DNA from: Bombardia bombarda
Lineage: Eukaryota > Ascomycota > Sordariomycetes > Sordariales > Lasiosphaeriaceae
Assembly: GCA_030512295.1 (NCBI GenBank)
Contig: JAULSR010000012.1
Coordinates: 62,001-126,000 of the forward strand
DNA: 64,000 nt
Direction: 5' to 3'
Position numbers and translations under genes: made by a program. Shown piece by piece: positions 46,027 to 57,596 of the stretch. Under the pieces are notes generated by a model that made no database searches, had not been told where the DNA came from, and was given only the letters and a program-made list of their open reading frames with translations. Within the stretch, counting starts at the first letter, position 1. Each line of letters begins with the position of its first letter.

Positions 46027-47668
46027 GTCGAAGGGCGGTTAATAGTGTTCACGTGTTAGCTAGCAGCAGTCTTACTTGCGTAGTACTTATTGGTGCAGGT
46101 ATGACCCTAAATCTTCTCTTTCACACTGTTTGTAAAGCTGAGGTAGAGGATGTGGTAATGTGCTAAATTTGGTTATCTCTTTGGCTGTAATTGTTAGACG
46201 TTGGACAAAAGAAAAGGACAGGTCCCTCCAGTGAAACAAAGCTCCCCAATGGGCTTGAGGCAGGCTTTGGATCCCGATAAACTTGCCAACACAAAGTTTA
46301 ATCTCTTCCAAAAAGCGCAGGAACATCATGTGATGCCAGTTTGGTTCTACCTGCGGAAATCACGAATCCTTCCTGCGGAAGTCACGAATCTCTCCAGAGT
46401 TGTGCAAACCGAGTCCTCGGTTTTGTTCTTTGTATTTAATTGGTAGTGTTGGTATTTGCTGATGCACGAGCTTTTTATCAAACGATTACAGGTCTTAGAA
46501 TCCATCATATTATACCTTGCCTAAGAGAATGAATGTCAGCAGACGAGCTGAGTTAGTTGCTACACGTTTGATAGGTAGGAGGATGTAATTTTCAGTAGTT
46601 GGAATTACTTAGATGAGGTGTCGTTTTTGGTGTGCTGGCCATTGCTAAATGCACGTTCATCTAGGTCTACCGGCTGCTGGCCCACTCACCCTTCATCCTT
46701 CAAGATGGATCACCGTTATGCTTAAATACCTACCTAAATACCCCTGGCCTACCATCGATCTAATATGGCCATTATAGGTCATGTTGCATCGGAAGGGTGG
46801 ATAGTAGTTATTGTCCTATATCAAGCGCCACAATTGATTCTACTGTCGGGGGAGTCCAGTCATCACCCAAAACATGAACTGAATCCATGCACTTGAATAA
46901 CGGCAGAAGTATTTGACTCCCTAATCAAGTTACTCAGTGATCGAGAGATGTTTTGTCGAGTCTGACGCTGAGTTTGGTAGGTGCTGCTTGGCTTGCTTTA
47001 CAGTGCCACAAAGTGCCTTACATGTAAGCTGCAAGTGTGCAAGTGTACCTCCTTCGAGAACTTCGCCATCAATCTCTTTCCATTACATCAACTTGATTCT
47101 CAAGTTGCCGTATCCACAATGGTAGGAGAAGAAGACCTTTGCTGCTTCCATAGGTCTAGAACAATCTTCTACATCGCGCCTTCTTGTCCTCTGCATCAAT
47201 GTAACCATGCCAAGCCCTACTAAGCACAGCATCTTGATCGCATTCTCTCAAGATGGTTAGATGGTGTGACTGTCAAGACTAAAACGATGCCTAAATGGCA
47301 CAAAGCTCGGAGGTGAAGGTCTTGATAAGGAAGGTGGCGGGCAGCTTGACCAGAAGATTGGCGATAAAGTTCACATCGTTGCTGTGCCCAGCCATGTGGG
47401 CGTTATGTCCTTCCCCGGTGCGGCAGTTGAGCATTAGCTTGGCAGATGCGATGCTTGGCAATATACCCCCGCTTGCTATACCAACGAGCTGAGGGCAGTG
47501 AGGGGCAGCTATGTCGTGATTACTGGCGATGCTACCTCCCGAATCAGTGGTCTGGGCCCGGATTTGTATGGCTTCTCGCCATGATGCTATCGTGGGTGTC
47601 TTTCGTTGCCTAGCTCTGGGACATTGTGTATTCATGTGCTGCAAGGCGAGAGCAGGTAGATGTGAAGG
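46027..47668. other. intergenic region
   Basis: AT-richer spacer between the orphan ORF and the M14 carboxypeptidase promoter. A 132-codon minus-strand frame at 47291-47689 overlaps the promoter and has no recognisable motif. Confidence 0.5.
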
Positions 47669-47676
47669 TATATAAG
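47669..47676 (+). promoter_or_regulatory. TATA box of the M14 carboxypeptidase gene
   Basis: TATATAAG about 70 bp upstream of the ATG at 47746. Confidence 0.6.
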
Positions 47677-47745
47677 AGTCAACCATCATGCGATAGCAGT
47701 GACAATGTCTGTTCCATCAACACCTTGCCACGAAATACCGCCAAG

Positions 47746-49154
47746 ATGAAGCTGTTCACTGCAGTCCAGATCCTTCTGGCACCCCTGGCCTTGGGCGCAG
47801 CGGTGACCAAAGTTGAGAAGAAGGTCTCGTACGACGGATACCGGGCTTTCCGAATTTCGACACACAATGATGCCGCCGCAGTCTCCAAGAAGATCGCGGG
47901 CCTTGACTTTGTGCCGTTCAACCTCGATACCAAGGACCACATGGACCTTGCCGTTGCTCCCAAGGACGTTGCGACCTTTGAGGCTCTCGGTCTGGAGACT
48001 TCTATCCTGAACAAGGATCTTGGTGCGGATATTGCGGAGGAGGCCAAGTTTGCCCCGTATGAGAGTAAGTCATCACTGCAATAGTTCGGTTCAATATCAG
48101 TCGAAAAAGAGATAGGCTGACAGACAACAGCCACGACCATCGGCACGGCTGCTGTCCCCGCCATTTCATGGTTCAACTCATACCACGCCTACGCCGACCA
48201 CCAGACCTTCCTCAACGACCTGCAGGGTGCATTCCCCGCCAACTCGGAGCTCATCAGCGCCGGAACGTCCGGTGGCGGTCGTCCCCTCTATGGCATCCAC
48301 ATCTGGGGCAGCGGTGGCAAGGGATCCAAGCCGGCCGTCTACTTCCACGGCACCGTCCATGCTAGAGAATGGATCTCCACCATGGTTGTCGAGTACCTCA
48401 CTTACCAGCTCCTGACTCAATACAGCACCAATACCACCGTCAAGGCCATTGTTGACAGCTACGACTTCTACATTCTCCCCATCATCAACCCTGATGGTAA
48501 GCCAGGCCACTCCCCTCAGAATCCCCATTCTTTCACTAACCCAACATCCAACCCCCAGGCTTCGTCTACACGCAAACCACCAACCGCCTCTGGCGCAAGA
48601 ACCGTCTGACCCGCTCGGGCACCAGCTGCGTGGGCACCGACATGAACCGCAACTGGCCCTACAACTGGGCCCTGACCGGCGGCGCCTCTACCGATCCGTG
48701 CTCGGAGACGTACAAGGGTGTGGCGGCGGGTGATACGGCCGAGATCAGGGCCCTGGTTGCCTTGACAACCACTATCAGGGCGGCCCAGGGCATCAAGCTC
48801 TTCATCGACTGGCACAGCTACGGCCAGTACATCTTGACGCCCTTCGGCTACAGCTGCACTGCCCGTCCGACCAACCAGGCCCGCCAGACCACCCTTTCGT
48901 CCGGTCTGGCTGCCCGCATTGCCCTCTCGTACGGCACTCGCTTCACCTACGGCCCTTCGTGCTCGACGCTGTATGCCACTACGGGTTCTAGCCCGGATTA
49001 TATGCATGCTGTGGCTACCGCCGAGTTTGCATGGACCATTGAGCTGCGCCCATCGAGCGGCACGAGCAATGGCTTTGTGCTTGCTGCGTCTTCTATTCTG
49101 CCTGCGGCGATTGAGCAGTGGCAGGGTATGTTGTATCTGCTTCCTACCATGTAA
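47746..49154 (+). CDS. secreted zinc carboxypeptidase, A type (M14)
   Basis: Exons are 47746-48064, 48131-48496 and 48559-49154, giving 426 residues. The signal peptide is MKLFTAVQILLAPLALGAAV. An activation propeptide (YRAFRISTHNDAAAVSKKIA onward) precedes the catalytic domain that starts near SWFNSYHAYADHQTFL. The zinc ligands are H183 and E186 in HGTVHAREWIS and H314 in FIDWHSYGQ; the general base is E390 in WTIELRP. NPDGFVYTQTTNRLWRKNR and DMNRNWPYNW carry the substrate-carboxylate residues. The enzyme is made as a secreted zymogen that trims C-terminal residues from peptides. The start at 47746 is preceded by a typical CCAAG context. A run of G13 follows the stop codon. Confidence 0.95.
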
Positions 49155-49459
49155 GGGGGGGGGGGGGGGTTGGCGGTGTTTGTTGAGCACCAGATGGCTG
49201 CCACGGTATTCGTATTTGTGCATGATGGGGCGCCGACAGTTGCTAGCTAGACACGTCAGGTACCAATAGAGAGAAATGCAACCATTTCCCATGCACTATT
49301 CTACCAATGGAACACCGAGGGATTGTACCGCGTGATTCCTCGTGACACGTATCCCATGTCGCACAACCCGCTTGTTTACTCCCCCCTACCCCTTAACCCC
49401 TCCACATAAACCACACATTTCCCAGTCCAAAACACCATAACCCCTTCACCAAACAAACT
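49155..49459. other. convergent spacer with poly-G run
   Basis: The 3' UTRs of the carboxypeptidase and of the minus-strand regulator-like gene. A run of about 13 G begins just after the TAA at 49152-49154. Confidence 0.7.
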
Positions 49460-51342
49460 TCAAGACCTCATAGCCCTCTCAAACACCCTCCTCCCCTGCT
49501 CATCATGCGCCACCCCAATCCACACAAACCCATCCAGCACCTCCTTCATCTCCTCCCACGTCCACCTCCTCTCCCGCTCCCACCCCCTCCCCAGCGCCAC
49601 CGCATCCATATTATGTCTCAGCCACGGAACAATCCACTCCACATCTCCACCCCCTCCCCCTCCCCTTCCCCCCTCCGCAGCACCACCACCACACGCACCA
49701 CTACCAGCACTCACAGCCGTAGCAGCATCACCACCACCACCCTCAAACACCCCCACCGCCCCCATCATCAACAACCACACCCACACGCCCGGCTCCGCAC
49801 CAAGCAGATCCACCCCGCTGGTGCCGCCCACCAGACACTCTCTGAACGCGTCCGGAAAGCGCACATAGTGTCTTGGTCGTTTCAAGCCCCGCCACTGCAG
49901 AAAGACGCTGGAGCAAAAGGCCAGCAGGCCGAGACGGATGGCTTCGTTGAGGGTGCCTGAGGGGAAGGCGGAGAAGAGCAGGCGGTAGGTGACGGAGCCG
50001 AGGGTGGAGAAGAGGAGGCTCTTGGGGAGCAGGCGGGAGTTGTCGTTCGTGGTGTTTTTGAGGGAGGCGGAAGTGGCGTTGACGTGGGAGGAGAAGCGGG
50101 AGAGGGTGGTGAATAGGGGGCGGAGAGAGGGGTGGATTGTGGGAAGGAGTCTGAGGGATGCGGGCGAGGGCGTGGGTGCTGGGGTGGTTGTGGGTGTGGG
50201 TGGTATCTGTGGTGTGTCGATAGTAGCCAATGAGGCAAGGGCGTTGTTTGATGTGGACGGGGAAGAGTTAGGAGGGGGAGACTGGTACGGCAGGGGAAGA
50301 AGAGGTTCGAAGGAGGGATCGCGGAAGAAGAGCGGCTTGGTACCGCTGTGTAAGGCAATGCCAACGTCGCATCTAAGTGATAATAAGTCTCTAAACTTAG
50401 ACTGAAATAGAGAAGGGGATAAAGATATAAAGGGGAAAGACAAACGCACCTGAGCATTTCGATAAGCAGCTTTAATCTGCCCTTGAACACCATAATCCCA
50501 CCTCGCAGCGTCACCATCTTCCGCAGGCCCTCGATGTGAAACCTAGCAGCCTCAGTCTTGCCGACGATGTGCGCATGAACAGCCAAACCCAAGACCGACT
50601 GGACGGTAGCATCTGAGATTTTGGCGGCGTCGTCTCCCAGAGCCAGGCGTTCCCGAAGCAGACTGATCGCTTTTGCAAAATGCGGCCATGTCTGTGGGCT
50701 GGCAGCCTTGTTGTAGCAGGAGGATGAATCTGAATCATTATCTTTGCGGCGAAAGAGCATATCGAGGTAATCTCTTGTAGTGCACACCACAACGTGCAGA
50801 TAGAGATTGTCGTACGCCATTGGCTCGACGAACTGGTGGTCCCCCTTGTCGAAGAGAATGAGAGTATCCACGGCAAATAGCGTGCGTTTCGCGATAGCCG
50901 AGACTGTAGGTGCAGTAGAATAGTTATTGAGTACCATGGCCTGCAGGACCGACCGCATGCATGCAGGAACAAGCTCAAGGTGATGGATGTACTTACACTG
51001 CATCACTTCGGCCACCACAGATGGTTCAATCGTTTCAACAAATCTCTGGAGAGAATAATCCGACCCAACCTTTGGGGGGATGCGGGAATGGAACGTGGTG
51101 GTCAATGCAGCCGGGGGTTGACCCTTATCTCTACTATTGTCTTCTCCTTTAGGGCCATGGTCTCGTCCATATCGCGGCGCGCGAGACCTTTCCTTTGCAG
51201 GACGCGACTTTCCCAAGTTCTTACCCCGCATTACATGGCTGCGGATGAGCTTTCGTGTGTCTTGATCGGTCTTGCCCACGCTCGTTGATACGATGAAGGG
51301 CAAGACTCCCTGTTTTGGTTCCATGACGGGCCCAAAAACCAT
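49460..51342 (-). CDS. fungal transcription-factor-like protein lacking a zinc cluster
   Basis: Minus-strand exons are 51342-50450 and 50372-49460, giving 601 residues from the ATG at 51342. The N-terminus contains the conserved block QDTRKLIRSHVMRGKNLGKS, found at the front of many fungal Fungal_trans_2-like proteins that have no Zn2Cys6 cluster. A helical middle follows (MRSVLQAMVLNNYSTAPTVS, LGLAVHAHIVGKTEAARFHI, EGLRKMVTLRGGI), and the C-terminal half has a Pro/Thr-rich linker and another helical region (NEAIRLGLLAFCSSVFLQW). A poly-Gly stretch lies near residue 520. It is probably nuclear, but without a DNA-binding motif it might act as a co-regulator. An open frame continues upstream of 51342 without an ATG, so a further 5' exon cannot be excluded. 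Confidence 0.7.
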
Positions 51343-52361
51343 CGTGTTATTGGAAGCTGTGGTGGAGTCAAAGGTTTCTACTGCAGCATTAAAAGGCAAT
51401 TATTGAATCCTTGACAGAATAGAGATAGCATGGGACGTCAAGCCGAAGACAGCAAAATTAAACAAGTCTCAAAATAAAAGTGTTGGAGCGGATATATCGG
51501 GGCTGCTTTGAAGTTTGCCATGCGCGTGAGTGACGAAGACGACGTCGCGTCTGAGTGGCGAAGGTGGGTCCATATGGATGACTTCTGAATTGAGATTATT
51601 GCCCTTTTTAGGTCTAGTGCGTGTCTGAAAACCAATGACGCCACAGCTGCATTTGGCCACAAACGGGTTGTGCAAGCCGGCGCACCAAACAACTGAAACA
51701 TGTCGAATATAAGCAAGTGAATCAAAGTAATTCGAATTCAAGCTGACCAACAATTCAAATCGATTAAACAACCCTCAGTTGGAGTATTTCGATCGCTGGT
51801 GGAATATCTGTTCTTAGTCCGGAAATGAGTGACAACTTAGAAACCTTCGCCGAAACGGAGAGCCTACACTTGTAACACTTATATACTGACTGTACCTTAT
51901 GTACCTTAAATGCTAGATAAGTATTATAGCGCGTTCAATCGGTAAAATGCCCTCGAGGTGCCTTTATAACTATGCATTATAAGTATCGCTAGGTACTTAC
52001 TAAAGTTTAGTAAAGTGATTATATGATGAAATGTATATTTGTAGGACTTGCTTAAGATAAGGAAGCCTAATTAATTACCTTAGTTTCTGTACTCCCTTCT
52101 TGCTAGAAGTTCAAAGATTGATCCACTTCAGGTATTGTAAACAAACACCCCCTTTTCTGTTCCCTGGGCAACGAGGTTTTAAAAAAGTTTAAGCCTGTGT
52201 AGACTAGACAAGTTCCAGTGTTTTGTCCCCATATAGTCTCACGTCAACCTCATCCACCAAGATAATTTCCTATTCTGCATTTGCTTTCCATCAGCCCTTA
52301 TTCCTCCGCCATCGTCTCCTCCGCTCTTAACTTCGCCATTACTTATATCTTCTCGAGCTGC
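51343..52361. other. AT-rich spacer
   Basis: About 1 kb, markedly AT-rich from 51850 to 52150. I see no gene. Confidence 0.5.
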
Positions 52362-52550
52362 TTAGTCCGAGTCCGGTGGCGTATTCAGCATGCAAACTCC
52401 GCATAGTCCGTCCCTTTCTCCTCCGCTCTGGGAGCCCCAAGTTCTGCGGACGCAGTTTTTATTGTTGGCCACAGCTGTGGGGCAATACCACACTCCGTTG
52501 GAGTGCAGATGGCCGCACTCGGTGTAAGTGTAAACGATGTGGTTGCACAT
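52362..52550 (-). CDS. small Cys/His-rich protein
   Basis: A 62-residue minus-strand frame from ATG 52550. It starts MCNHIVYTYTECGHLHSNGV, then WYCPTA, an NCVRR turn, and ends CGVCMLNTPPDSD. Seven cysteines and three histidines in 62 residues, several in C-x2-C or C-x-H spacing, suggest one or two zinc sites. Small fungal proteins with a similar CxHxxxxYxxCGH opening exist, but I cannot name a family. It could be one exon of a longer gene. Confidence 0.4.
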   Translation of the reverse strand: MCNHIVYTYTECGHLHSNGVWYCPTAVANNKNCVRRTWGSQSGGERDGLCGVCMLNTPPDSD

Positions 52551-53353
52551 TGTCTGTATTCGTAATCCTTGTCAGCCAAAGCTGGAACAGGGGCTCTCGC
52601 TTCTTCCTCCATCTGAAACTTACGAGTGCTTGTGCGGTTCCGGAAACTTCTTCAGTGTTGTTCTTGTTCAGGAATGTCTTGTTATTCTAATACATGTGAC
52701 TGTCTTTACAGTCTCCGAACCTGGATATCCCCAGACTCATTGTAGCCAAAGACTGGCAGGGTGACTCACCAAACTTATTGACCGATGCTGTATCCAACGG
52801 GCAAGCTTGTGTGACCAACGGGTCATGAGAAGCGCTGTCGTGGAACGCCATCATTATGATCGTGGCTCATCACGATTGGCCATATATCAGTCGCAGGGAG
52901 CACTGTGCAGATTAATCCGACCAAGCTAGCCAACCAAGGTGTGTTAAATATAGAGCTGAATAATCGCTTCCATGCGTCGTAAATGCCTGTGGCTGGGCTT
53001 TGACCTAGTTGACACCTGTAGGTGGGGTGGCGCATGACCTTTTTGGCGCCCATTGTACATGTACCTGTTGGTTGCAGTGGGTCGCTGGGGTAAGCAGCGG
53101 GGAATACCCTTTCAAACTTCGATTCCATCTACATTCATTTCACCCCAAATGTTGAGACAATACGCTATTCCTCTCATTGCTACCCACGATCAATCAATCT
53201 CAATGGCCGACGCGCCTGCGCAAAGAGAGCCTACTTTGCGGACCGTGGAGGAAAACACGCCTGACCGGGATAATGTCCAAGCTCCCATCCCTGAAGCTCA
53301 GGTGACTTGCGAGGAGCATGTAAAAAACAAGATCAACCTGAAGACCATCTCCC
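52551..53353. other. spacer with a short upstream frame
   Basis: A 55-codon plus-strand frame from ATG 53203 (MADAPAQREPTLRTVEENTP) overlaps the start of the next gene in another frame. It might be its first exon, but no donor/acceptor pair joins the frames cleanly. Confidence 0.4.
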
Positions 53354-53874
53354 ATGTTGTCATCCGGTAATACTCGTCTGCAAGGTCCTAAAACTACTCA
53401 ATATCTGCTCACAGAATATGACAGAATCTCCGATGCGAGGCAGGGGCAGGTCTTCCGATACGTAGGCTACCAGTTCGACACCAACAGACCAACGCCGTTT
53501 TGGTATTTCCTCGGAAAGATTGCAGCGCAAGCCATTTACGGTGATGTAGCTGAGCTTCTCCTCCTCAACTACACCCGAGTCCATGACATAGAGTTCATTG
53601 CATTTACGACCGCTTTATGGGCAACCGCGGTCAAAACACAGAGGCTCGCAAGCGCCGAACCACCGCCGCTGAACTTTAACGTGATTCAAGTCGAGTTCAT
53701 AAAGCCGCAGCCTGGCAATCCCCTAGAGCTGTTTTGGAAGCCCGCCCATGGCTATATAACCAACAAGATCAAGGATTGTATGTTGAGCCCTGACCCTTCT
53801 CCTTTATATCGCTGACGTGTTTGATAGGGATACAAGAGGGCAAAGAGTTCGATTTGTCCAGAGCCCTTGAGTGA
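53354..53874 (+). CDS. uncharacterised small protein
   Basis: Exons are 53354-53777 and 53828-53874, joined by a good GTATGT...GATAG intron whose removal restores KDWIQEGKEFDLSRALE before the stop. About 156 residues. The central part, GQVFRYVGYQFDTNRPTPFW followed by an amphipathic region (AIYGDVAELLLLNYTRV) and FNVIQVEFIKPQPGNPLELF, reads like a folded domain. I do not recognise it. The start is uncertain: ATG 53354 opens this frame, while an overlapping frame begins at 53203. Confidence 0.5.
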
Positions 53875-54163
53875 TGTATTTGAGATTTCAGCAGCAGGGT
53901 TCTCTCGAAAGCCGGTTGGCGAATGAGTTGGATGGTGCGCAAGACATGGATGCAGTTGCTGGATTGCCGTGTGGTGGCTTTGGGCGTGGGCGACGGACCT
54001 GTTTCTCTCTGTTCTGCTTCGACTAAGGCGCTTGCTCAATCTTCCTCCGGCTCATTGTTTCGTAACGGAAACATTACCTCTGAGGTACCCAGTCCACATG
54101 CATATGCTATTCCAGATGTCTAATATGATCTTCAGGATGCGGAAAACTGCCAGCTCCGTGATA

Positions 54164-55427
54164 TCTTCAGGATCGTCTTTGGTAGGTAGCCTTTTCGATC
54201 GTCTTGAAGAACTTATCCTCGGGGATTGGAGCGGGCCTCTCTTCAGCTGTGCGCCTCTTTGAGAACTCATCGACTTCGTCTCCTCCATCAGTATAGAAGA
54301 CTGCAAACTCAAGTAAAACGCATCCTAGTGTCCATATATCAAAGCTTTGAGAAATAGTCTCCGAAACGTCGCATTCAGGTGGTCGATAGGTGGGCGATCG
54401 AGGAAGGCCAGTGGTACTGACTTGATCCACTGTTTGTGTGCTGTGAAATTCCATGAGACCAAAGCCAGATATCACAAACAGCCCAAAGTCTTGCGTGTCT
54501 TCCGTGCCTTGAATATTGTAATCTTCCAGCTGACTGTCAGTAGACTTGAACCAAAGGATGTTACTTGGCTCTAAGTCTCCATGACGGCCGTGAACCTGGA
54601 GGTCTCGTGGGTCGTGCGTGCTGCTTTCCGGAAGAATCGAAGAATGATTCGGGGCATTGTGAATGGCTCGCAGTCCCTCGGCCACCGCTGGCCATTGCTG
54701 AGACATCCACTTGACAAAGCGCCAGTCGCGTTCTGGTTTATTCGGGTCTGGAAAACTTGTCCAGTAATCAAATATATTGCCGTCTGCCCATGGAAACACA
54801 AGGTAATAATGCCCCTGATAGTAGAATGTGGCAAGAAGCTTTATTAGGTGCAGGTTTTGTTTGTCGGCAAATCGCTTCAGTGAATCCTTCCACCCATCAA
54901 AACAGCCAAGAAGATCGACATTATTGGCGGCTTTGTGAAAAAGCCAATAGGACGGCCCTGGCCCGTTGGACTTTTTCATAATAAATGGGAGGTCATTATC
55001 ATGAATACCAAGTTCAATAAACTTGTTGATGCTAGGTATCTTATCCACAAGCGCAAGAAGAGCAAACAGCTTGCGACGATACGTGAGTGTGGCCTTGTCG
55101 CTTGGGTTAACAGAGATGGTTCCGTACACCTGGTCTGTTATACGTTGTAATTAGTTTTTCCATATCGGTTTCGAATAATGCTCCAAGCTCATCTTGAATA
55201 GCCCGGCGAGTCATGATTTTGTCAAATGTATCACATGGAAAGAACGATTTTCCCTCATGATTCACCACAACTGGCGCAGACCGAATAGCTATGCTGAGAG
55301 GCATGGAAGCTTGGAAAGAACCACTCCTTGTTCGGGGTTCGATGGATGAGCTATCTTGGGAGTCGGAATCCGAAACTTGCAACGCTCTGCTGGAGCTAAC
55401 AGGTGGCCCAGTATTAGCTCCACTCAT
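54164..55427 (-). CDS. protein-kinase-like protein with degraded catalytic motifs
   Basis: An N-terminal part (55427 to about 55115; MSGANTGPPVSSS... then IRSAPVVVNHEGKSFFPC) and a main part to a stop at 54164-54166 lie in adjoining frames on the minus strand; the break near 55110 is not at a G/C run and has no clear intron. The kinase fold is visible: YYLVFPWADGNIFDYW (hinge), HGRHGDLEPSNILWF (catalytic loop), VISGFGLMEFH (activation segment start), SPTYRPPECDV (APE region) and SFDIWTLGCVLLEFAVFYTD (helix F). The loop Lys of HRDxKPxN is Glu and the Asp of DFG is Gly. It resembles fungal HGDIKPENIL kinases often found with incompatibility genes. It is probably a pseudokinase or a decaying copy. 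Confidence 0.6.
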
Positions 55428-57596
55428 ATTGAGTACGGTTGAATTCACTTTGGCGAGTACACAACCGTGATCCCGGTGTCGGAAATCTGGCGTTCCATGG
55501 TGTTTTCACTTGTAACTTGTGGATCTGAAGGCTTGAGGTCATCTCCTGGCACGGATGCGTGGCCGATCAGTCGACGTGAGAGCCTGATATTTCGATGTGG
55601 CTGAGTGGGACCCCCTCAGGGCGGTGCATCTCTTCTGCACCTTCTGCAGCAAAGTGGAATATGAACTGATATTGCTGTATCTCCATACAAGGTTGCATCT
55701 TTTAAACGCATACATTCAACCCAAGTACTGTTTTACAAAATTTATGTCAAAAGTGTGACAAGTGGTCGGCTATTCGGCTGGGCTATCTCCCGACAAATCC
55801 CTCCTATTGGCGCAATAAGTGCACAACATGCGCCAGTGGGTTGGCCAAGTTAAAATTAAAAAGAGAGGCTCTTAACGTATGTACTGTCCCTATGATCTAT
55901 TGCTCCCACCATTTCAACCCTAAGCATTCAAATACTATATTAGGTACTCAAAGCATTACAAGCATTACAAGCATTACAAGCAAAAGCATCACGTAATAAA
56001 CGACAGTCAACTTAATTAGCGTCGATACATCGGTCGTATCGGTCGCATCGCCTGGAAAACGAAGCTATCGCTGGGCTCGATTAACTGCGCCGTTAACGCA
56101 ATTATAGGGGTGCAAACCGTAGCTTTAATTCCTCAGTATATGGGCAGCTGCGGTACGTTGAGAGCCTCTCATTAAAAAAGCGATCAAGCAGAATACAATA
56201 AGAGAGGTGACTTCTTGCATTTACGCCGAGTTTATCAGTGATTTGAGCTTAAATTTCAAAGCCATCTCAGCAGCTGCACAAGATTCAAGAAAAGGTTTCT
56301 TGAATCATCGTGATATATTTGGTATATTGCCATCACGCCGTCACCACAGATCCATCTCATTGTGGATCTTGGCAGAAGCGAGCGGCAGAGTCTAAACGCT
56401 TTTGGCCTGATTACCAAAGTATCCTGCACTAACCCAACCTAGCTAGGTTGACTCAGATTTTCGAATTGATCTGGTGTCCATCCTTATCGCTTACCTTATC
56501 GCTTACCTTATCGCTTACCTTATCGCTTACCTTATCCAACTTGGCCAATAAAGGTTTCCCAAGGATTCGCGTCGTTGGCTCCAGAAGGTCCAACGAGCAA
56601 CGACTTTGTTTGCTTCCCTGGTCGCCTTGGGCTTGGGGCTGTTGTTTGTCGGCGCGCTACGAGGATTGAAACTGCCAAGTCTTTTTGCTGCTAATCTTGA
56701 GCAGCCAAATCACCCGATCTCACCCAACTTGCCTGCGCCATCGGCTGCGAGCGGGGTCATGTTCTCGAAGTCCAAGGGCCGAACCCCACTCTTGAACCGA
56801 AGGAAGCAAAGAAGGAAGCAAAGAAGCCCTCTCGAATGTGGCGCTGACCGCGCCCGACGGCGACAGCGATAGACCCGCGCTGTTGGGTCTGGCCGCGCCA
56901 AATTTGGTGTCGAAAGTGGCGACCACGGTCAAAGACAGCGACATTGCGGCCTCAAACACCCAGATCATACGAAGAAGTACATCCAGATCTGTTTCAGTAC
57001 CACTCTCCCCGCCTCTCGACTGGGCAGTCGTGCCTCGAAACAGCAGACGAGCCTCTGCTCTCTCCACTGTCTCCCCGGTCTGATCGGTGCCGTTACCTTG
57101 TCTCGGCCGGGAACATGAGCCGTTCCCAGGTGCCTGGGCTTGTTGGAGGCGACGAGGACTCGACCCTGAGACTCTGTTGACTGATGCGGCGAGCAAGATG
57201 CGGCGGGCCAGATGCGGCGCCAACCGCTTGCCAGCAACGGCACACAACGACAACATGATATATAACGATGCTGCCACTCGTCCCAAAATCAAAACCTTTC
57301 TTTCGGCATCGGCTCAGTCTTCTCGATCACCAGCACTCCTTTCTTCTCTCCTCGGCTTCCGGCAAGCCTTTCTTTCCTTCTTAACAGCTTCTGGCAAGCA
57401 CGACCTTCACTTACTACACTCGTTCAACAAACACACACTTTGGGTTTCCGGCAAACCTTTACAGTCCTTTCGACTCCATCTATAGACTTTTTGCAAGTCC
57501 TCACTAATAATCAACCACATTCTTTTTTTTTCCGGTCCGGCACCGTTTCAACACATTCACTAATAATCAGTAATTAATTACGCCCAAACCGCAATC
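55428..57596. other. 2.2-kb region with short repeats
   Basis: AT-rich to about 56200, with GCATTACAA repeats at 55952-55982. At 56484-56536 a 12-bp unit (GCTTACCTTATC) is repeated four to five times. Overlapping frames at 56600-57290 on both strands have no motifs. The right end is a C/T-rich promoter leading to the repeat-precursor gene. Confidence 0.5.

Noticed and set aside
47291..47689. 132-codon minus-strand frame with true ATG
   Set aside because: It overlaps the TATA box and leader of the M14 gene, has no motif and an even composition typical of chance frames.
56606..57292. Overlapping frames on both strands
   Set aside because: No motif, poor starts and no splice logic; treated as spacer.
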